Shown: piece by piece, positions 14,976-28,704 of the stretch
Numbering within the stretch: position 1 is the first letter of the stretch
Layout: every line of letters starts with the position of its first letter
From: Rallus limicola
Taxonomy: Eukaryota; Chordata; Aves; Gruiformes; Rallidae
Reading direction: 5' to 3'
NCBI GenBank assembly: GCA_022605955.1
Contig: JAKCOZ010000032.1
Location: forward strand, 6,448,001-6,512,000
DNA length: 64,000 nt
Translations under genes and position numbers: made by a program
The notes under the pieces: model-generated
What the model was told of the DNA's origin: nothing
Database searches by the model: none
What the model saw: only the letters and a program-made list of their open reading frames with translations

Positions 14976-17900
14976 GTATATTTAATCCCATATCGTGTCA
15001 CAAACTAATACAGTGAGTTGCATCCTAAAGGTTTAGGGAGGGAGTGGCTGATCCCTGTAAGTCTGGCAAAATTAGCCTTTTAAATGTTCAGCATATAATT
15101 TAATAGATGTCTCAGTGACCTTTCTTCTGTGGCTCTTCTTTTTCACAGCTGCTGGAGGAAGTACTTGATAGCTATTTCATGTCCTCTTACTTGAAAGTGT
15201 TGATCTAGTACCTTTGCATTCTTTGCTTATGTTGACACATCCCTGGTGATTTTTACTTTAGGCCACTTGCAGCAGAAATGCCTGAGATCTTGTATGTCCT
15301 GCTGTGCCTAGAATGCGTTTCAAAACCAGTAACCACTTCCAGTCCTTTACAAGCTCACAGCCCCTGCCACCCTTTGCTAGTATTTGCCTTCTGCTGTCTG
15401 TACAGTTTGCTTGGTGCTGTATGCTGCTGCTTGCCAGAGGCTGGCTGGAAGTGTCACTTGTGTCAGGAGGGGCTTCGTTCGCTCACCGCGGTTCAGCGCC
15501 AAAGCAGGCAGCAGCAGCAAGCTGCTTGGTTTCGGTTCCCGTTCTTTCCGCTGCTGCCGTTCAAGAAAGGTAGATACCACGTATGAAATCATTAGGGAGC
15601 TTCTCATGTTCTCAAACAAAAAGAGATTGCAGAGATTTTTACTCATCGTGATGGGGAGCAATACACTATTTAAACGCTTCGTAGGAGCCCTAGTGAATAG
15701 ACCTATCAGTCAGGCAGGTATGACTGAGGATGTCAGAACAGCAGCTTCCCTCGACGCATGATCTCATACGGCTGTCCGGGTCATTGTTAGGAACTTGGTG
15801 ATGAGTTTCACGATCTATCAGAACAGTTACTGGCAGTAGGTCTTGCTGATTTCTGTTCCCCGTGGGAATAAAGACTAATTTATACCTTACATGATTAGGA
15901 CAAGGGTCTGGGTAAATATTTTAAGTCGAGTCACTGTTTGGACAGTTGTACTTCTCATACTCCAGGTGATTCATCTATCGTATTTGATACTAAGGTTCTG
16001 TTTATGCATTTGTAATTTAAGCTTACAGAACTCCTGAGCATGGGTTAGGTGTGTTTGTGTGTGCTGTAGGTGATGGTTTCAGGAGACCGATAAAATCCAA
16101 ATTGAAAATATTGTGTTGTCTTGGAGTCTGTGACAATCTGTAGGAGCTGTTGCTGGGTTTGAAAGGAAAAGAATAAACAGGAACTTGGTATAAAGCCCTG
16201 CTGCCTCTCCTGAGTTTTGTCCTTACCTTTATTTAATGGAGTAGGTTTGACGTTCATCAGTCAGCTGTACTGGCCTCCCACTGTCTTTGCTTCCCCAAGA
16301 AAGGGAATTACTTCATGTGAAGAAAGCACAGTATGACTTTGCTTGTTAAATGGAGACTGCCTCCGTAAGCCAAGAACCGTGTAAACACCATACAGTTAAA
16401 CTTGTCTCTGGGTACCACAAAAGCTATATACTGTTTAGGCTAAATACAGTGGCATGAAAAATATGCTTCTGCTGTAAGTAGCTGTCCCTCATGCTGTTAA
16501 ACGTCTTCATTTAGGGTTAGGGAGCTATGCTGTACCATTGTGCCTCCAATTTGCATCTTAATTAACTTTGAACTGAAGCAGATAACTTATTTGACATTCT
16601 AAAGGGGATCTTTTGTGTCCAGTTATTCAGGATTAGTATTCCATGGGGAGAGAGGCTGAGATAATCAGATTCTCACCACCTTGTGAGAAGTCCCGTGGGG
16701 AGTGGTTAAAAGTCTTGTTTGCAAGGTTCATTCCTGCAAAGTAGTATGAGAATATAGGATGTCATGTTTCACTGTTCTCAGCTCCTTCTTGGATCTACAA
16801 CTAAAGGTCAGTTTAAATCACGTATTCACCCACCTTACGCTGAAGTGAGTAGTTTCTGTGGGTCTGTGTGTGTGTATCTGCACGTGCCAGAACCAGTTTG
16901 TAAGGATCAGCCTTCGGGTTCATGGCAGCCTGGGGACATTGGCGTTCTGTGAATGGAGATGTTTTCTTTCTCCCTGCTACTGCCTTTAATCAATATATAA
17001 ATCCAAGTTGGATCACTTTCTAACACACAGAGAAGTAAATAAGCATCTGTTTGATGTTTATATATATAGGGGTTTGGCTATAGCAGGCAAGGAAAGCGGT
17101 TTGAGCTTTCTGACGACCGTTGCAAAACGTTATTGCTCAGGAAAAAGATTACAAGGGAAATGCGATAATCCCTTTATTAAGATACTTGTCATTCCCATTT
17201 AATCACAGCTGAAACAGTAATGGATGCCACTGAAACCAGTCGGTCCCTCTGCTCGCAGCCTGTCTTCTGTCGGTACAAGCGCTGTACAGATAAAGGGGTC
17301 TGTGCGACTTGCAGTGTCGCTGCCATTCTGTGCAGAGCTCCTGTGCACACAGCTGGGAAGGGACTGAAGATGCTGTAGAACGTTGGCGCAGAAACTTCAC
17401 ATCCAGAGGGTTTTAAAATAATGTAGCATTCATGAAGATTCAGAGCACTTTTCCCTGTGACTCAGAGCTCTTGTTTCCCTTGAGCCAAACGAGGATTATT
17501 ACCTAAAGCAAAGCACAGCATTATATTTATCGCCATATTTAATGGCTTTATCTTAGTCTGTGGCATGTAATTATTCTTCCTGGTTTGATCAGATACTTAA
17601 ATAAGCAATCCAGAACAAATTGTTAAGATGTTTTAACATCTAATGTTTAACCTGCTGACAGATCAGACTTAAAAAAAATAAATAAATAGTAGTATCATGG
17701 ATTACAGATTGCTGCAACCGTTGTTCTTTGGCAGTCTTGCAGTTTCTTTGGGGTCCATTTCTTGTTCCAGGGATGCAAATGAAAATAAAATTATGCTTGA
17801 AGCTCAGCAAGTAACTATAGTGGCTAGAAAAAATGTATCCATTTTATTAACCAATTCAAACCTTTCCTACCCTTGAGGAACTTTGCTATTCTCAGCTTGT

Positions 17901-20563
17901 CCATTACAAACCAACCAACACAACTGACTTTCTTGTCTGTGCAGGTTTCCCTCTTGGGAGGCCAAGGTATGCTTTCAACTTCCTTTCCATAAGGCAGTGT
18001 CTTATTTCCTGTCCAGATGGTCACTGTTGTATGTCAGCCTACCTTGCTGTTACCCCCATTAAAGTGGGAACAGCTTCTCTACACCTATAAAATAGCAGCT
18101 TGTTTGGCTTGGGTTTTTTTGTTCTTCTCTGCCAGAACAGGCAATACATTTTCCTGCCTTAAAGTGATCAGAATTTCTCTGCCTATTTAATTTTTCTTCC
18201 CCAAATCCTGAAATCTCTCTAAAATCCTTACTACAAATAAGGGCAACGTGCTTAATTAGTAACTCTAACCCCATGTTTCTAGTCTTTACACTTTTAACTT
18301 TGTGAAGGTTCAAGTTTTTTCCTCCTCCTCTTTCTGGCTTCCCAAGCGTGAAGGCAGCCAGTGATGTAGCAGTTCCTCAGAGCTTCCTGCAGTGGCTGAA
18401 GAAAAGGGACAGTCACTGAATTTTGAACAAGAGATGTATTTTTTTTCCCTATATCAGGCATAGTTGCTGTCCATGGGGGTCTGTTACGGTGCCTCTTGCT
18501 GTCTCCTCTCTCTGAGGCTGAGATGCCCCATCATCATGGGCCTGTGCAAATGTGCTAGTCTCTCAACACCAACATTTGCTTCTGTTGAAGAAGGCAGTCA
18601 ACAACATGTGAAACGAGTGGGTTATCATGAAGAGATGCTTCTCTCTGAAGGGAAATTCCATTGCTTAGATCTGTTTATGTCTTTGCCCTATCTGGCTTTT
18701 GTACTGTGATCCTTTCACCCAGAGAAGCACCAGCCATGACCCACTTTACAAGCTGTTTGACTGCTTAGGCAGTAGAGCGTGTTTGTATAGAAATGACTTG
18801 GATTTTTTTCCCCTAGGAATTCCTGTTTTAGTAAACTGACATCAGATTTTGTGGGGTATATATCATAAATGGGCAGAGAAAGTGTCCCTTACACTTTACC
18901 AGTTTTCAAGGGTGTTGTGTTTGGTTTGTTTGGGTTTTTTTAAATTAAAGTAATAAGTTCCTTAGGTTGAAAAAAAATGTTTCAGGTTTTATTTAATAGG
19001 GTGATGAATTTCAAAATCAGTCTTTTGTTTAATTTAAATATATATGAATGTAGAGAAGTAGGAATTATATTTAAAATGTGTTAGAAATACTAGAGTTGTA
19101 GAATTTCTTCAAATATTCAGTGGTTTTAATTTGCATCCACTGGCCTGGTGGGGGTTTGGATTCTTGTTGAAAGACTCAAAGCTTTCAACACAGGTTATCA
19201 ATACTGACTGATATTTTCCCACAAGTCATTCCATATTATGGAATATTGCTAAATACAAAATAGCTGTTTCATAGCATTTAAATACAAATATGATTAAAGG
19301 GTCTACTGTTTGAACTATGAGCTTTTAGATGCATGATCTAAACAAAAAAGAGATTGGCAAAAAGAGGCCCATGTGAAACTCCTTTTGGTAGGTAATATTG
19401 CAGTACATGCAAATTTGTAGGCTCCCTGCTTGCTTTGGCTATTTAAAAAGATTAATTTCTTTAGAGATTGACTTGTAGAAATCATATAGGTGTGCCTATC
19501 ATTCACTGTAGTTATGCAAATCATTATTTATTTTGGACCAGGAAGTTGAAAAGTTGAATGTTTTCAGGTAGGGTTTTGGGTTGGTTTTTTTTACTGGCCA
19601 TTTTTCAAATTGGCTTTTCACTTTATACATAATAAAGACTTCCAGGACATATTCTTGGACCTACAGGGACTTGGGAGTAAAGGTTAGGATGCATTTCCTC
19701 AGAGCAGAGTCACTGTAGGTGACTCTGTAGGTGTATTTGGGTTTATGTCTGTGTTGGTATCCCTTTTGGTGTGAGGGGTAGACAAATGCTACAGGTCTGC
19801 CAGTAGCTTTGCTTAGGAGAAAGAGTAAATGTTGAGGCAAAGATTATCTCCTCTGTTAACTCCAGTCTCCCTGTATGCAGCATGAATCAAACAGCAGTTG
19901 AGTTAAGCCATCTCAGTGTTGAGCTGCAGCCCAAAAAAACATGCTCCCTTAGTTTTTCTGGGTGTTACAGTCCCAGGATCTGGTGAGATTAGACAGTTTA
20001 ACTTACTTTGTGGCTCAGTTTGTGAGGTTTCTCCCTGCTGTTGCATACTGTAAATACCCAAGCCTTTCCAAAGAAACAGCCGTTACCACTTTAACAGGAG
20101 GGTCTAACTCCTAACCAGTTTGCACACATTTTTTGTGTGACACTGACATGGGCTCATCCTTCATCCAGCTAAAGGCATCTGTGGCCATTAGAGGAGCATG
20201 AGGACTCCTCACAGTTATTTCTAATAAAATATCTTTTAGATGTGCAGCTGGGGATTGGGATTTTCTCAGCCTCTCAAGCCAAGGCCCAGACCAGGGATGC
20301 CAAATGTACATGTATGCTGAGGAGTAAAGTTATGGCTTAAAGTAAGGATTAAAGCTAAGAATGGTGCTCAGAAGCAGAGTTGTAGTAGAGTTGGGGCAAG
20401 GAAGATCACTGCTCTTGCTGAAGAGGGATTTCATCATTTATGGGTTTTTCCTTATTTGCTGGAGCTATATGGAAGTCCACGGGGTCAGGGAAAGACTGGA
20501 CCTTTCCATTTTGGGATTAATCTAACCAGCACTGACAGAGTAGAGATAGGGCAAACAGTATTA

Positions 20564-21570
20564 CACAGAATCACAAGGTTGGAAAAGACCTTTAAAGATC
20601 ATCAAGTCCAACCAATCCCATCCTAAGCTAAACCATATCCCTAAGTACCTCATCTACCCTTTTTTTAAACACATCCAGGGAAGGTGACTCAGCCCCTCCC
20701 TGAGCAGCCTGTGCCAGGCCCTGACAAATCTTTCAATATTTTTTTTTTTTCTAATGTCCAGTCTCAACCTGCCCTGGCACAGCTTGAGGCCATTTCCCCT
20801 TGTCCCATCTCCTGTCACCTGGCTGAAGAGACCATTGCCCTCCTCTCTACAACCTTCCTTCAGGTAGTTGTAGGTGGTGACAAGTTCAGCCTCCTCTTCT
20901 CCAGGCTGAACACCCCCAGCTCCCTCAGCTGCTCCTCAGAGGATTTGCCCTCCAGCCCCTTCCCCAGCCTGGTTGCCCTTCCCTGGACTTGCTTCAGGAC
21001 CTCAATGTCCTTCTGATGGTGAGGAGCCCAGAGCTGGACCCAGCACTCGAGGTGCAGCCTCACCAGTGCCCAGTACAGGGGCACAATCCCCTCCCCAGAC
21101 CTCCTGGCCACGCTATTTCTGATACAAGCCAGGATGCCATTGGCTTTCCTGGCCCCCTGGGCACACTGCTGGCTCATATTCAGCCTGCTGTCACCCAACA
21201 CCCCCAGGTCCTTCTCTGCCTGGCAGCTCTCCAGCCAGTCTCCCCCAGCCTGTAGTGCTGCTTGGGGTTGTTGTGTCCCATGTGCAGCACTCTGCACTTG
21301 GCCTTGTTAAACCTCATCCCACTGGTCTCAGCACATGGGTCCAGCCTGTTCAGATCCCTCTGAAGAGTCTCCCTACCCTCAGGTAGATCAACACTTCCTC
21401 CCACCTTAGTGTCACCTGCAAACTCACTGAGGGAGCATCCCATCCCTTCATTGATAAAGATGTTGAACAAAACTGGCCCCAGGCCTGAGCCCTGGGGGAC
21501 GCCACTCGTGACCGGCCTCCAGCTGGATTTGGCACCATTCACCACCCCCCTTTGGGCCTGGCCATCCATT
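20564..21570 (-). mobile_element. CR1 LINE, 5'-truncated, minus strand (longest copy)
   Basis: The inverted tail begins CACAGAATCACAAGGTTGG. Two overlapping minus frames (20860-21297 and 21180-21569) together cover the palm-to-thumb end of the CR1 reverse transcriptase: [11 protein letters not shown] (motif B), a motif C that reads FAGDTK instead of FADDTK, then the RLNMSQQCA block. The shift between the two frames and the lost catalytic aspartate show it is dead. An 11-base T run (about 20741-20751) interrupts the 3' part. It belongs to a different and older-looking subfamily than the copy at 8879. Confidence 0.93.
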
Positions 21571-22691
21571 TGTTGATTGGGAAGTATTTAGAGTATTTCT
21601 CTTGGTCCAGCTCAAATAAGGGTTTGTCTTATCTATGCTAATATTATGTCTGCTTCAGATTAAATCTGTGTCTATTGCCAGAGAATTTTTGTGTAATAGC
21701 CATAAATTTATATTAAAGAAGGTGATAGTTAAACTGAGAAGTAGCATACATGATTATATCCCTGTTTAGATACCTAGGATCTTGCAGAGCTTTGTAAGCA
21801 GACAAACATGTTGGAATAAAAGCAGGAGGGGAAAAAAAAAAAGATGAAAAAAGAACAGCTTTGATTTAAGGCATGGAATTGTTAATATTCCTTCCCTTGT
21901 TTCTTCTCTGCCAGATAAAACTCCCACCACTTCAGTGTTGCCATGCAATAAATTTTGTTTTGTTGGGTATTATTCCTCCTTTTACTGGTGATTCATTGAA
22001 ATGAAGCATTTGCTAAACCACACTTTTAAAATGTCTGTTTATTACTTTTCTACAGTTGGTATTTTGAGGGCAGCTTGAAAAAGTCCCCACATTTTTCCAC
22101 CAGGCTAACCCTAACTCAGATACAAGTTTAAAAAAATCTTGCAAAGTGACTTTTTTTTTTTTTTCCTTGTAGAGACCAGACAAATGGATGCATTTGTTTG
22201 TGAACTTAGATGAATACTGGGGGGAATTACCATGTGATGTTCTTCTCCACTCAGTTCCAAAGCATTTTCTTGTCCCTGTGCTTTCATCAGGAAAGACTTT
22301 TTTTTTTAATAATTGCTGTCTTGGGTTTTTTAAAGTTGCTTCTTCATTCACTTCTTCCCCAGGCCTGCACCCATACAACCCCACCCCACAAATCTTAATT
22401 TGCTTGATTGAGATAAGGAGCAGGCATGTGGTGGACTCAAACAGCTGTATTGAAAGAGGGATCAAAGGCAAGTGGTATCTGTAAATGGAGTGCTGGATTG
22501 TGGGATTGGGGTAGAAGAACATAAATCCACATATTACGAGGGCAGGACAGTTTGAGATGAGGAGGTTTTTTCATTTTTAGACCATTTGCAGGGTCCAGGC
22601 AGTACAGAAGTATTACTGCTTGGTACTGTACTCATGTCATAACAACCCCATGCAATGCTACAGGATTGGGAAAGAGTTCCCAAGGGTGAAG
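21571..22691. other. non-coding gap between two CR1 copies
   Basis: About 1.1 kb separates two CR1 elements lying 5' end to 5' end in inverted orientation. It contains a 14-base T run near 22151-22164. The 169-codon minus frame at 22013-22522 has no recognisable domain and overlaps a plus-strand frame, so I do not call it a gene. Confidence 0.5.
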
Positions 22692-22736
22692 GGTCCTATT
22701 CTACCAGGCTAGAAAACTGCCTGGTAGAATAGGACC
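22692..22736. repeat. perfect 18-bp inverted repeat at the CR1 5' junction
   Basis: GGTCCTATTCTACCAGGC (22692-22709) is the exact reverse complement of 22719-22736, with a 9-base spacer. The right arm is native CR1 coding sequence that leads into the DLGVL block. The left arm is an inverted copy placed just outside the truncated 5' end. Confidence 0.9.
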
Positions 22737-23402
22737 TGGGGGTGTTGGTTGATTGCCAGCTGAATGTGAACCACCAGTGTGCCTGGATGGCCAAGAGGGC
22801 CAACAGCATCCTGGCTGGTATCAGGAATAGTGTGGTCAGCAGGATGCAGGGCAGTTATTGTCCCCCTGTTCTTGGCACTGGTGAGGCTGTGCCTCGAGTC
22901 CTGTGCTCAGTTTTGGGTCCCTCACTACAAAAAGGACACTGAGGTGCTGAAGCATGTCCAGAGGAAGGGCAACAAAGCTGGTGAAGGGTCTAGAGCACAA
23001 ATCAGATGAGGAGCAGCTGAGGGAGCCGTGGTTGTTTAGCCTGGAGAAAGGGAGGCGGGGAGGAGACGTTTTCCTCTCTATACCTACCTGACATGACAGG
23101 AGGTTGTAGCCAGGTGGGGGTTGGTCTCTTCTCCCAAGTAACAAGAGACAGGACAAGAGGAAATGGCCTCAAGTTGTGCCAGGGGAGGTTTAGATTGGAT
23201 GTTGGGAAAAATTTCTTCACTGAAATGGTTGTCAAGCACTGGAAGAGGCTGCCCAGGGAAGTGGTTGAGCCACTGTCCCTGGACTTATTTAAAAGATGAA
23301 TAGATGTGGTGCTTAGGCATGTGGACTTGGTAATGTTAGGTTTATGGTTAGACAAATGATCTTAAAAGTCTTTTCCAACTTAAATGTTTCTACTATTCTA
23401 TA
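22710..23402 (+). mobile_element. CR1 LINE, 5'-truncated, plus strand
   Basis: The copy starts within the reverse-transcriptase end (DLGVLVDCQLN, then AGIRNSVVS) and continues through the 3' region to a tail ending TTCTACTATTCTATA. The frames at 22742-22942 and 22779-23009 are shifted relative to each other, and a further fragment at 23093-23299 holds the C-terminal domain, so it has several frameshifts and stops. Its 5' end carries an inverted duplication (22692-22736). Confidence 0.93.
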
Positions 23403-26400
23403 ACAAATCTCATTCTTCTTGTTGGCCTAATAGTGACAGTGATATGGTTGCCCCTTTTATTCTAGGTTAAAAGTGCAACTGGGGGGAGGTTACCACCTGA
23501 TAGAGAGTAACTTGTTGGTGTATCGATATCCTGGGATGTGTTTGGATAAAGGAAACTTTGTGCCATCCTTGCCACAATGAACCAGTAATGGCTGAAGTTG
23601 CACTTCTTGAAGTCCAGATCCAGCTGTGTGTTCTGCCAGACATTTAACCAAGTCCAAAAACTGTGATAATTTAATACTCTGTACATAATTTCTTCTGAAC
23701 AGCACTGCTGGTATGCTTGTTGTATAATAACTGAGGGGGATGTGTTTGATATTCTCAGATTCTCACTGGTCGTTGATTAGGGCTTTTATATCACACTGAC
23801 TACAGAATAGGTTCTGATGGCTTTTCCTTGTTGGGAGGTCATGCAATCTTTCAGTTTAATGAAAGCATTTGGGTATTCTGAATAAGAGAAAAATCAATTT
23901 CTGTGGTATTGATTGGAACAAAATTCAAAAGGTCAAGTATAATGCTTGATCTTGAAGTCTCTGGCTTAATATTCTGTTTTGCTAGGTCTTAAATATTAGG
24001 CTTGGCTGCTGGTCATGGATCAGGATCACAAAGCAGGGAATGAAATGCTGCTTTAGGCAAGAGCAGCTGGCTCTCCCCATGTTTAGGACCACTGAATGGG
24101 GAGTGTCCAGGGATGAAATGGTTCTTCATTTGTCACTTAATTTTAAGTTAAAATACAAATTCTGGGTAGGTCTCTCATTCCTAAGTTATTGGCTGGAGCA
24201 ATGGCATGGGAGAGTATGCAGAATGGGTTAATCCAGCTGTAGGAGTTTAAAATCTCACTGATAAAAAGACATGAGAAGTGTAATCCCAAGACTGGAAGAG
24301 TGAAAGATGTGAGAGTTCCTTTCAGATCTGTGCCTAGACAGATTTTCTGCACAGCTTGATGGTTTGATATCATTGGCCCATATTGAATTAAGTGGAAAGT
24401 TGAGATTAATTGCTGCCGTTCAGTAACTGATGCTGTGAAGCTATTGCAACATATAAAAAGGATGTGCAGAAGCTTCACTGCTGTTACAATCCTAATGCTT
24501 TAGTTTCATTGTGTTTTATACACCAATGAATCAGGGCAATGTACCAGCTTTACCTGAACGGTGGACCTTAGCTCAGATAGGAAACGTTAGGTAATAGATG
24601 GACTACTACAGAGAGAGGAAAACCTGACTGTACTTTGGATTTCAGTCTTGGCATATTTACATTTTAACATAAACTATTGTTATCCACATTCTGTGATGAA
24701 AGATTTCTGAGAGATTTCTTTGGATCTGCTAAACAGTGGTGGTGGTATCAGTGCTTCTCTTCTCAGAGTTCTCATGATGAATGAAAATGCACGTTTTTCT
24801 GTCCATTCTCACAGTATTATTTAATGATAAATCCATAAGGATGTTAACCTGTGGAATGCACATCTCTAGAAGGTCTCCCACAGTTGTCCTACCCAACGTG
24901 GCATTTGTTTTCTTTGCCATTAGTTAGGCATACATGGAGAGACAATCTGGGAGGTGGAAAGGCATGGTGACTCTCTCTGCAGGGAGCAAAGCAACAGAAC
25001 AAAAAGATGAGGAAGAGAGAGTAAGCAGACTCCAGCAAGATACGTTGTCCAGATGGGGTGTAGTGGAGTCAGGCTGAAGGTACGGGGCACCGCATGGATC
25101 GAGTTAAGCTTCAGTTCTGGACCTTTAAAATGGAATTTATCCTGCAGCAAGAAAAGGTCTCTTTCTTTAAGGGAAGTTAAAATTACTCAATGGGAATAAA
25201 AGTTTTATGGCAAAAATTGTTCCCTGAGGAAAAATGGAATTATAGGAACAGAGAGACTCGCCTGCCAGTCTGGTCTCAGTGGGAACGACACCGTGCGGAA
25301 ACAGTGTTTGTTCATTCCTGAGCGTGTGTTAAAGTGATTTCTTTGGACACTTGTGGTGATACAAAACTCAGACCACAGCCAAATTCTCTCCTACAGTGGA
25401 AGCTGTTTGAATGGAAAGAATCAGAAAAGTTCTGTTAGAAACATGGAGCTCAGAGAGTTTTGCTATCGCAGCAAACGGCAATCCGTTCCTCGGGTCTATA
25501 GAAAGGTATTTACTTTAAAATCGGTTGGCAAACTGGATTAAACTAAATCTTAATAGGCATGGAATTAATAAAAACTAATGCATACAAAGAACAGCCTTAA
25601 TCTTTTATACTCATTGCATTAGCACTTTTAAATGACAGTGACTTTTAAAATGTTTACTGTTTCAATGCATACATTCCCCGAGGTTGGAAGCAGCTTAATG
25701 TTATTGCAAAATATGATGGTCTGATAACAAGAAAATAAATCAGTGGGTTCATTGTTTTGTTTAGATTCTGCAAATCAGAGACAAGGAGTGAGACAACCAT
25801 GTTCATAGGTTTTATTGGTAAGTTCCTCATCTACACAAATGTCACTCGGTTAATGACAGCCAAATGGCTTGATGCTGAAGTGAGGGTGCTTTAGAAAAGT
25901 CGCTTTGCTCTGAGCTTTATTTTTCTTTCAAGGAAGATGGTATAAATATAGATCATATTAGCATACAGATGATAGAAAATTATAGCTTTAAATACCACCA
26001 GTGCCAGCAAAACTTGTAAGGTTGGTTGACCTGAATATAACGGGCAGCCGTGATCACCCCTGGCGTGCTCGTGGCTGCTGCTGAAGCAACATACTGAAGT
26101 CAATGATGAGGGGCAATTTTAATCCACGGTGGGGATTCTGGGGCTGGACCAACACTCTTCCCCTGAAGGTATACTGCATTTTCAGTATTTAGGAAGCTAA
26201 TCAGGGCAAGGAGGTATGCCGAGCTTCACACTTCCACTGTTTTAAAATCCCAACTCCTACGGCTGGTAGATATCAGAGCAGGCAGAGCTACGTGGTTTGT
26301 GCTGAGCAGACCTTGCTGCTAAATTAATGCTGGGTATGTGCTTTTGCCTTTAGATAGGCTGTAAATGAATTTCGTTGTTTTTCTTTACTTTGATATAAAC

Positions 26401-28435
26401 ACATTTTGGTTTGCTGGTTTGTCACATTATCATTGATTAAACAACTAAGCTGTATGGTTTCCACTGAAAGCTGGAGAAATGGAACTTTGTACTTTATATC
26501 TTCCATATAAGCTCAGATGATCTGAGAAATCTGTGTCACTTCAGTGAGCTGCCTCCCTTAAATCCTCGGTTGGCCAGAGGGCATTAATCGTGATCCTTTG
26601 GTTAGCCATCCCACAGCAGCATTCCAATGCTTATTCCAACTCTGGGCCAAATTCAATTTTCAGTAGAGATAGTTGCAGTTCTGTGCACCATTGAAGAGTT
26701 TAATCAGGTTTAGAATGCTGGATTTAAAGTTTCTATTCCTCAGTCATTTTCATAGATGTTTTAACTGTATCCAACTCTATCATTGTGTTGCCTGGAAACT
26801 TTGTTTTAAAGTAGCAATAATTCTTTTTTGAATGCCTGATTCTCACCATAGGGGCTGGAAATTAAATGATAGGAAAAAAACCCAGAGTTTATGAGACATC
26901 TCTAGCAACTGAACTATATTTTATGGATATAAACTTGTAATTGCAGTGTGTAAAATATGAAAATATTAGATTCAGTGGTTAGCATTAGGTTTGATGGGCA
27001 AATAAACATACAAATGTTGCAACTCTGCAGAATTGTCATCCCAGAGTCAAGACTTGAAGTACAAGTTGCAGCAATGTTACTCGTAGTTTGAGCTGAGATG
27101 CTGAACTCTAGGAACAGGCTGTATAGGGAGTGTAAAATGCTCTGTGGAAGGAGGCTGAGGTTTCTGCATTTCAAAAATTATTATACTTCACAGTTACTTG
27201 AAATTCAAATGTTTGGAATCAGACGTAAGTGTGAGACTATATATGCACACGAGGAGTGAAATCAGTTTTATCGGGATGACACACTGTCAAGCGAAGTGAG
27301 ATCCTTGGAATACCAGTTACAAGAGGCAGCAGCAAAAGCAAAAGGCTTTGTACCTCTAGATGTGCCTAGTGTGCATGTGATACTGTCTCAGAATTGTGAT
27401 TGAAGTGTTTTGGAGTGAGAGGACAACATGAGGGCTTGTGGGTTTGTGAGCTGAGAACCACAGAGGAGTGAGAGCACAAACATGAGGCATCCAAACAGGG
27501 AGGAGAACTGAGAAGTCAAGGCTGTAGGGCAGGCTGGATTGGGAGACAGAGTGGGAAGTAGAGCAATTACTGAGGCATTTGGAAAGGCAGACACTTGAAG
27601 ATGACTGCCCAGCACCCCAAGGACACCTAGGTGGCTACCCTTCCTCCTCACAGGACTGCTGAGTATGTCCTTTCTTTGCTATTTGTAGCCCTCCCAGGGC
27701 TGTTTTCCATCTTCTCACAATTCCCCAATCTCCAGTTTGATGATAGTGTACTATCTGAGCACAAATTTTCGTGATGTTAAGGACTGGGCTTATGGGGAAA
27801 TGCATCAAACATTTAACATTTAAATGCATCAACTGCTTAACGCTACATGCCTATCTTTCATATGCAGGTGACCCACTTTTGTGTTTTCAAATACATTTGG
27901 ATTCATAGTTAAGTATTTGGGCTATTTACTCCTGAAACAATCACATTTTTGCACTGACTGAAAGGCCAAGGAAAATGTGATTTTTAGAGTGTGTGACGTA
28001 ATGTGGTTGGTCTGATGACAAAATCGTTAGTCTTGTCTTCATTGACATTCTCACACATCAGAATTCCTCAGTGTTTTGAGAGTATAATTGGTACTGGACT
28101 AAGACATACTTAATTTTAAGTGTAGAAGCACATGCTTTCTGCCTGTACTCATATTTTATATTAATTTGAATGGGAAAGATTGAAAATGGTAGTGGTATGT
28201 ACAGTGAATACTATTATAGTGGCATACAGGTTTCATGAACTGTGAAACAGAGAGGATAACCTACAAAGTTTATTTTGGTGAACAAGAATTTTAGGAGTAA
28301 AAATAAATCTGTCATTTCTTCGGTAACTGTCGGATCTGTTGGAAAAAAATCTATTTCTCTGGCTTCATTTACTACGGGCTATTTTTTAAATATGCATTTT
28401 TAGGTACTATACTACATTATTGTTCAATCCTTCAT
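23403..28435. other. non-coding interval
   Basis: About 5 kb without a recognisable gene or mobile element. It contains a short direct duplication around 27798-27835 with a repeated AAATGCATCAA. Frames of up to 111 codons occur on both strands without motifs. Confidence 0.55.
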
Positions 28436-28704
28436 AATCATAAAATCATGTAACCACAGAATGGGCTGGGCTGGAAGGGACCCCAAGGATCTCAGAGCTC
28501 CAGCCCCCTGCCACAGGCAGGGACACCAACCTCAGGCCTGGATCTACAAAAGGTTACCCAGGGCCCCATCCAACCTGGCCTTGAACACCTCCAGGGACGG
28601 GGCACCCACCCCCTCTCTGGGCAGCCTGTTCCAGCCCCTCACCACTCTCTCTGTAAAGGAGTTGCCCCTGCTATCTAATCTAACCCCTCCCTCCTTTAGC
28701 TTTA
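28436..28704 (-). mobile_element. CR1 LINE 3' fragment, minus strand
   Basis: The inverted tail (AATCATAAAATCATG) is followed by about 270 bp of CR1 3' sequence. The minus frame at 28544-28756 shows the usual CR1 C-terminal words, including NSFTERVVRGWNRLPREG and [10 protein letters not shown]. Confidence 0.9.

Larger units (their letters stand above)
9646..20563. other. non-coding interval with microsatellites and one G-rich tract
   Basis: Nearly 11 kb without a recognisable gene or LINE copy. It holds a GTCT repeat (10648-10673), a CpG-rich patch (about 10640-10775), a G-quadruplex-capable tract (13992-14030) and a CT tract (14927-14975). Open frames of up to about 125 codons here have no known motifs. 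Confidence 0.55.

Noticed and set aside
16510..16526. TTAGGGTTAGGG as an interstitial telomere repeat
   Set aside because: Only two units; expected by chance.
22013..22522. 169-codon minus frame as a gene
   Set aside because: It has no domain, runs through homopolymers, overlaps an opposite frame and lies between two CR1 copies.
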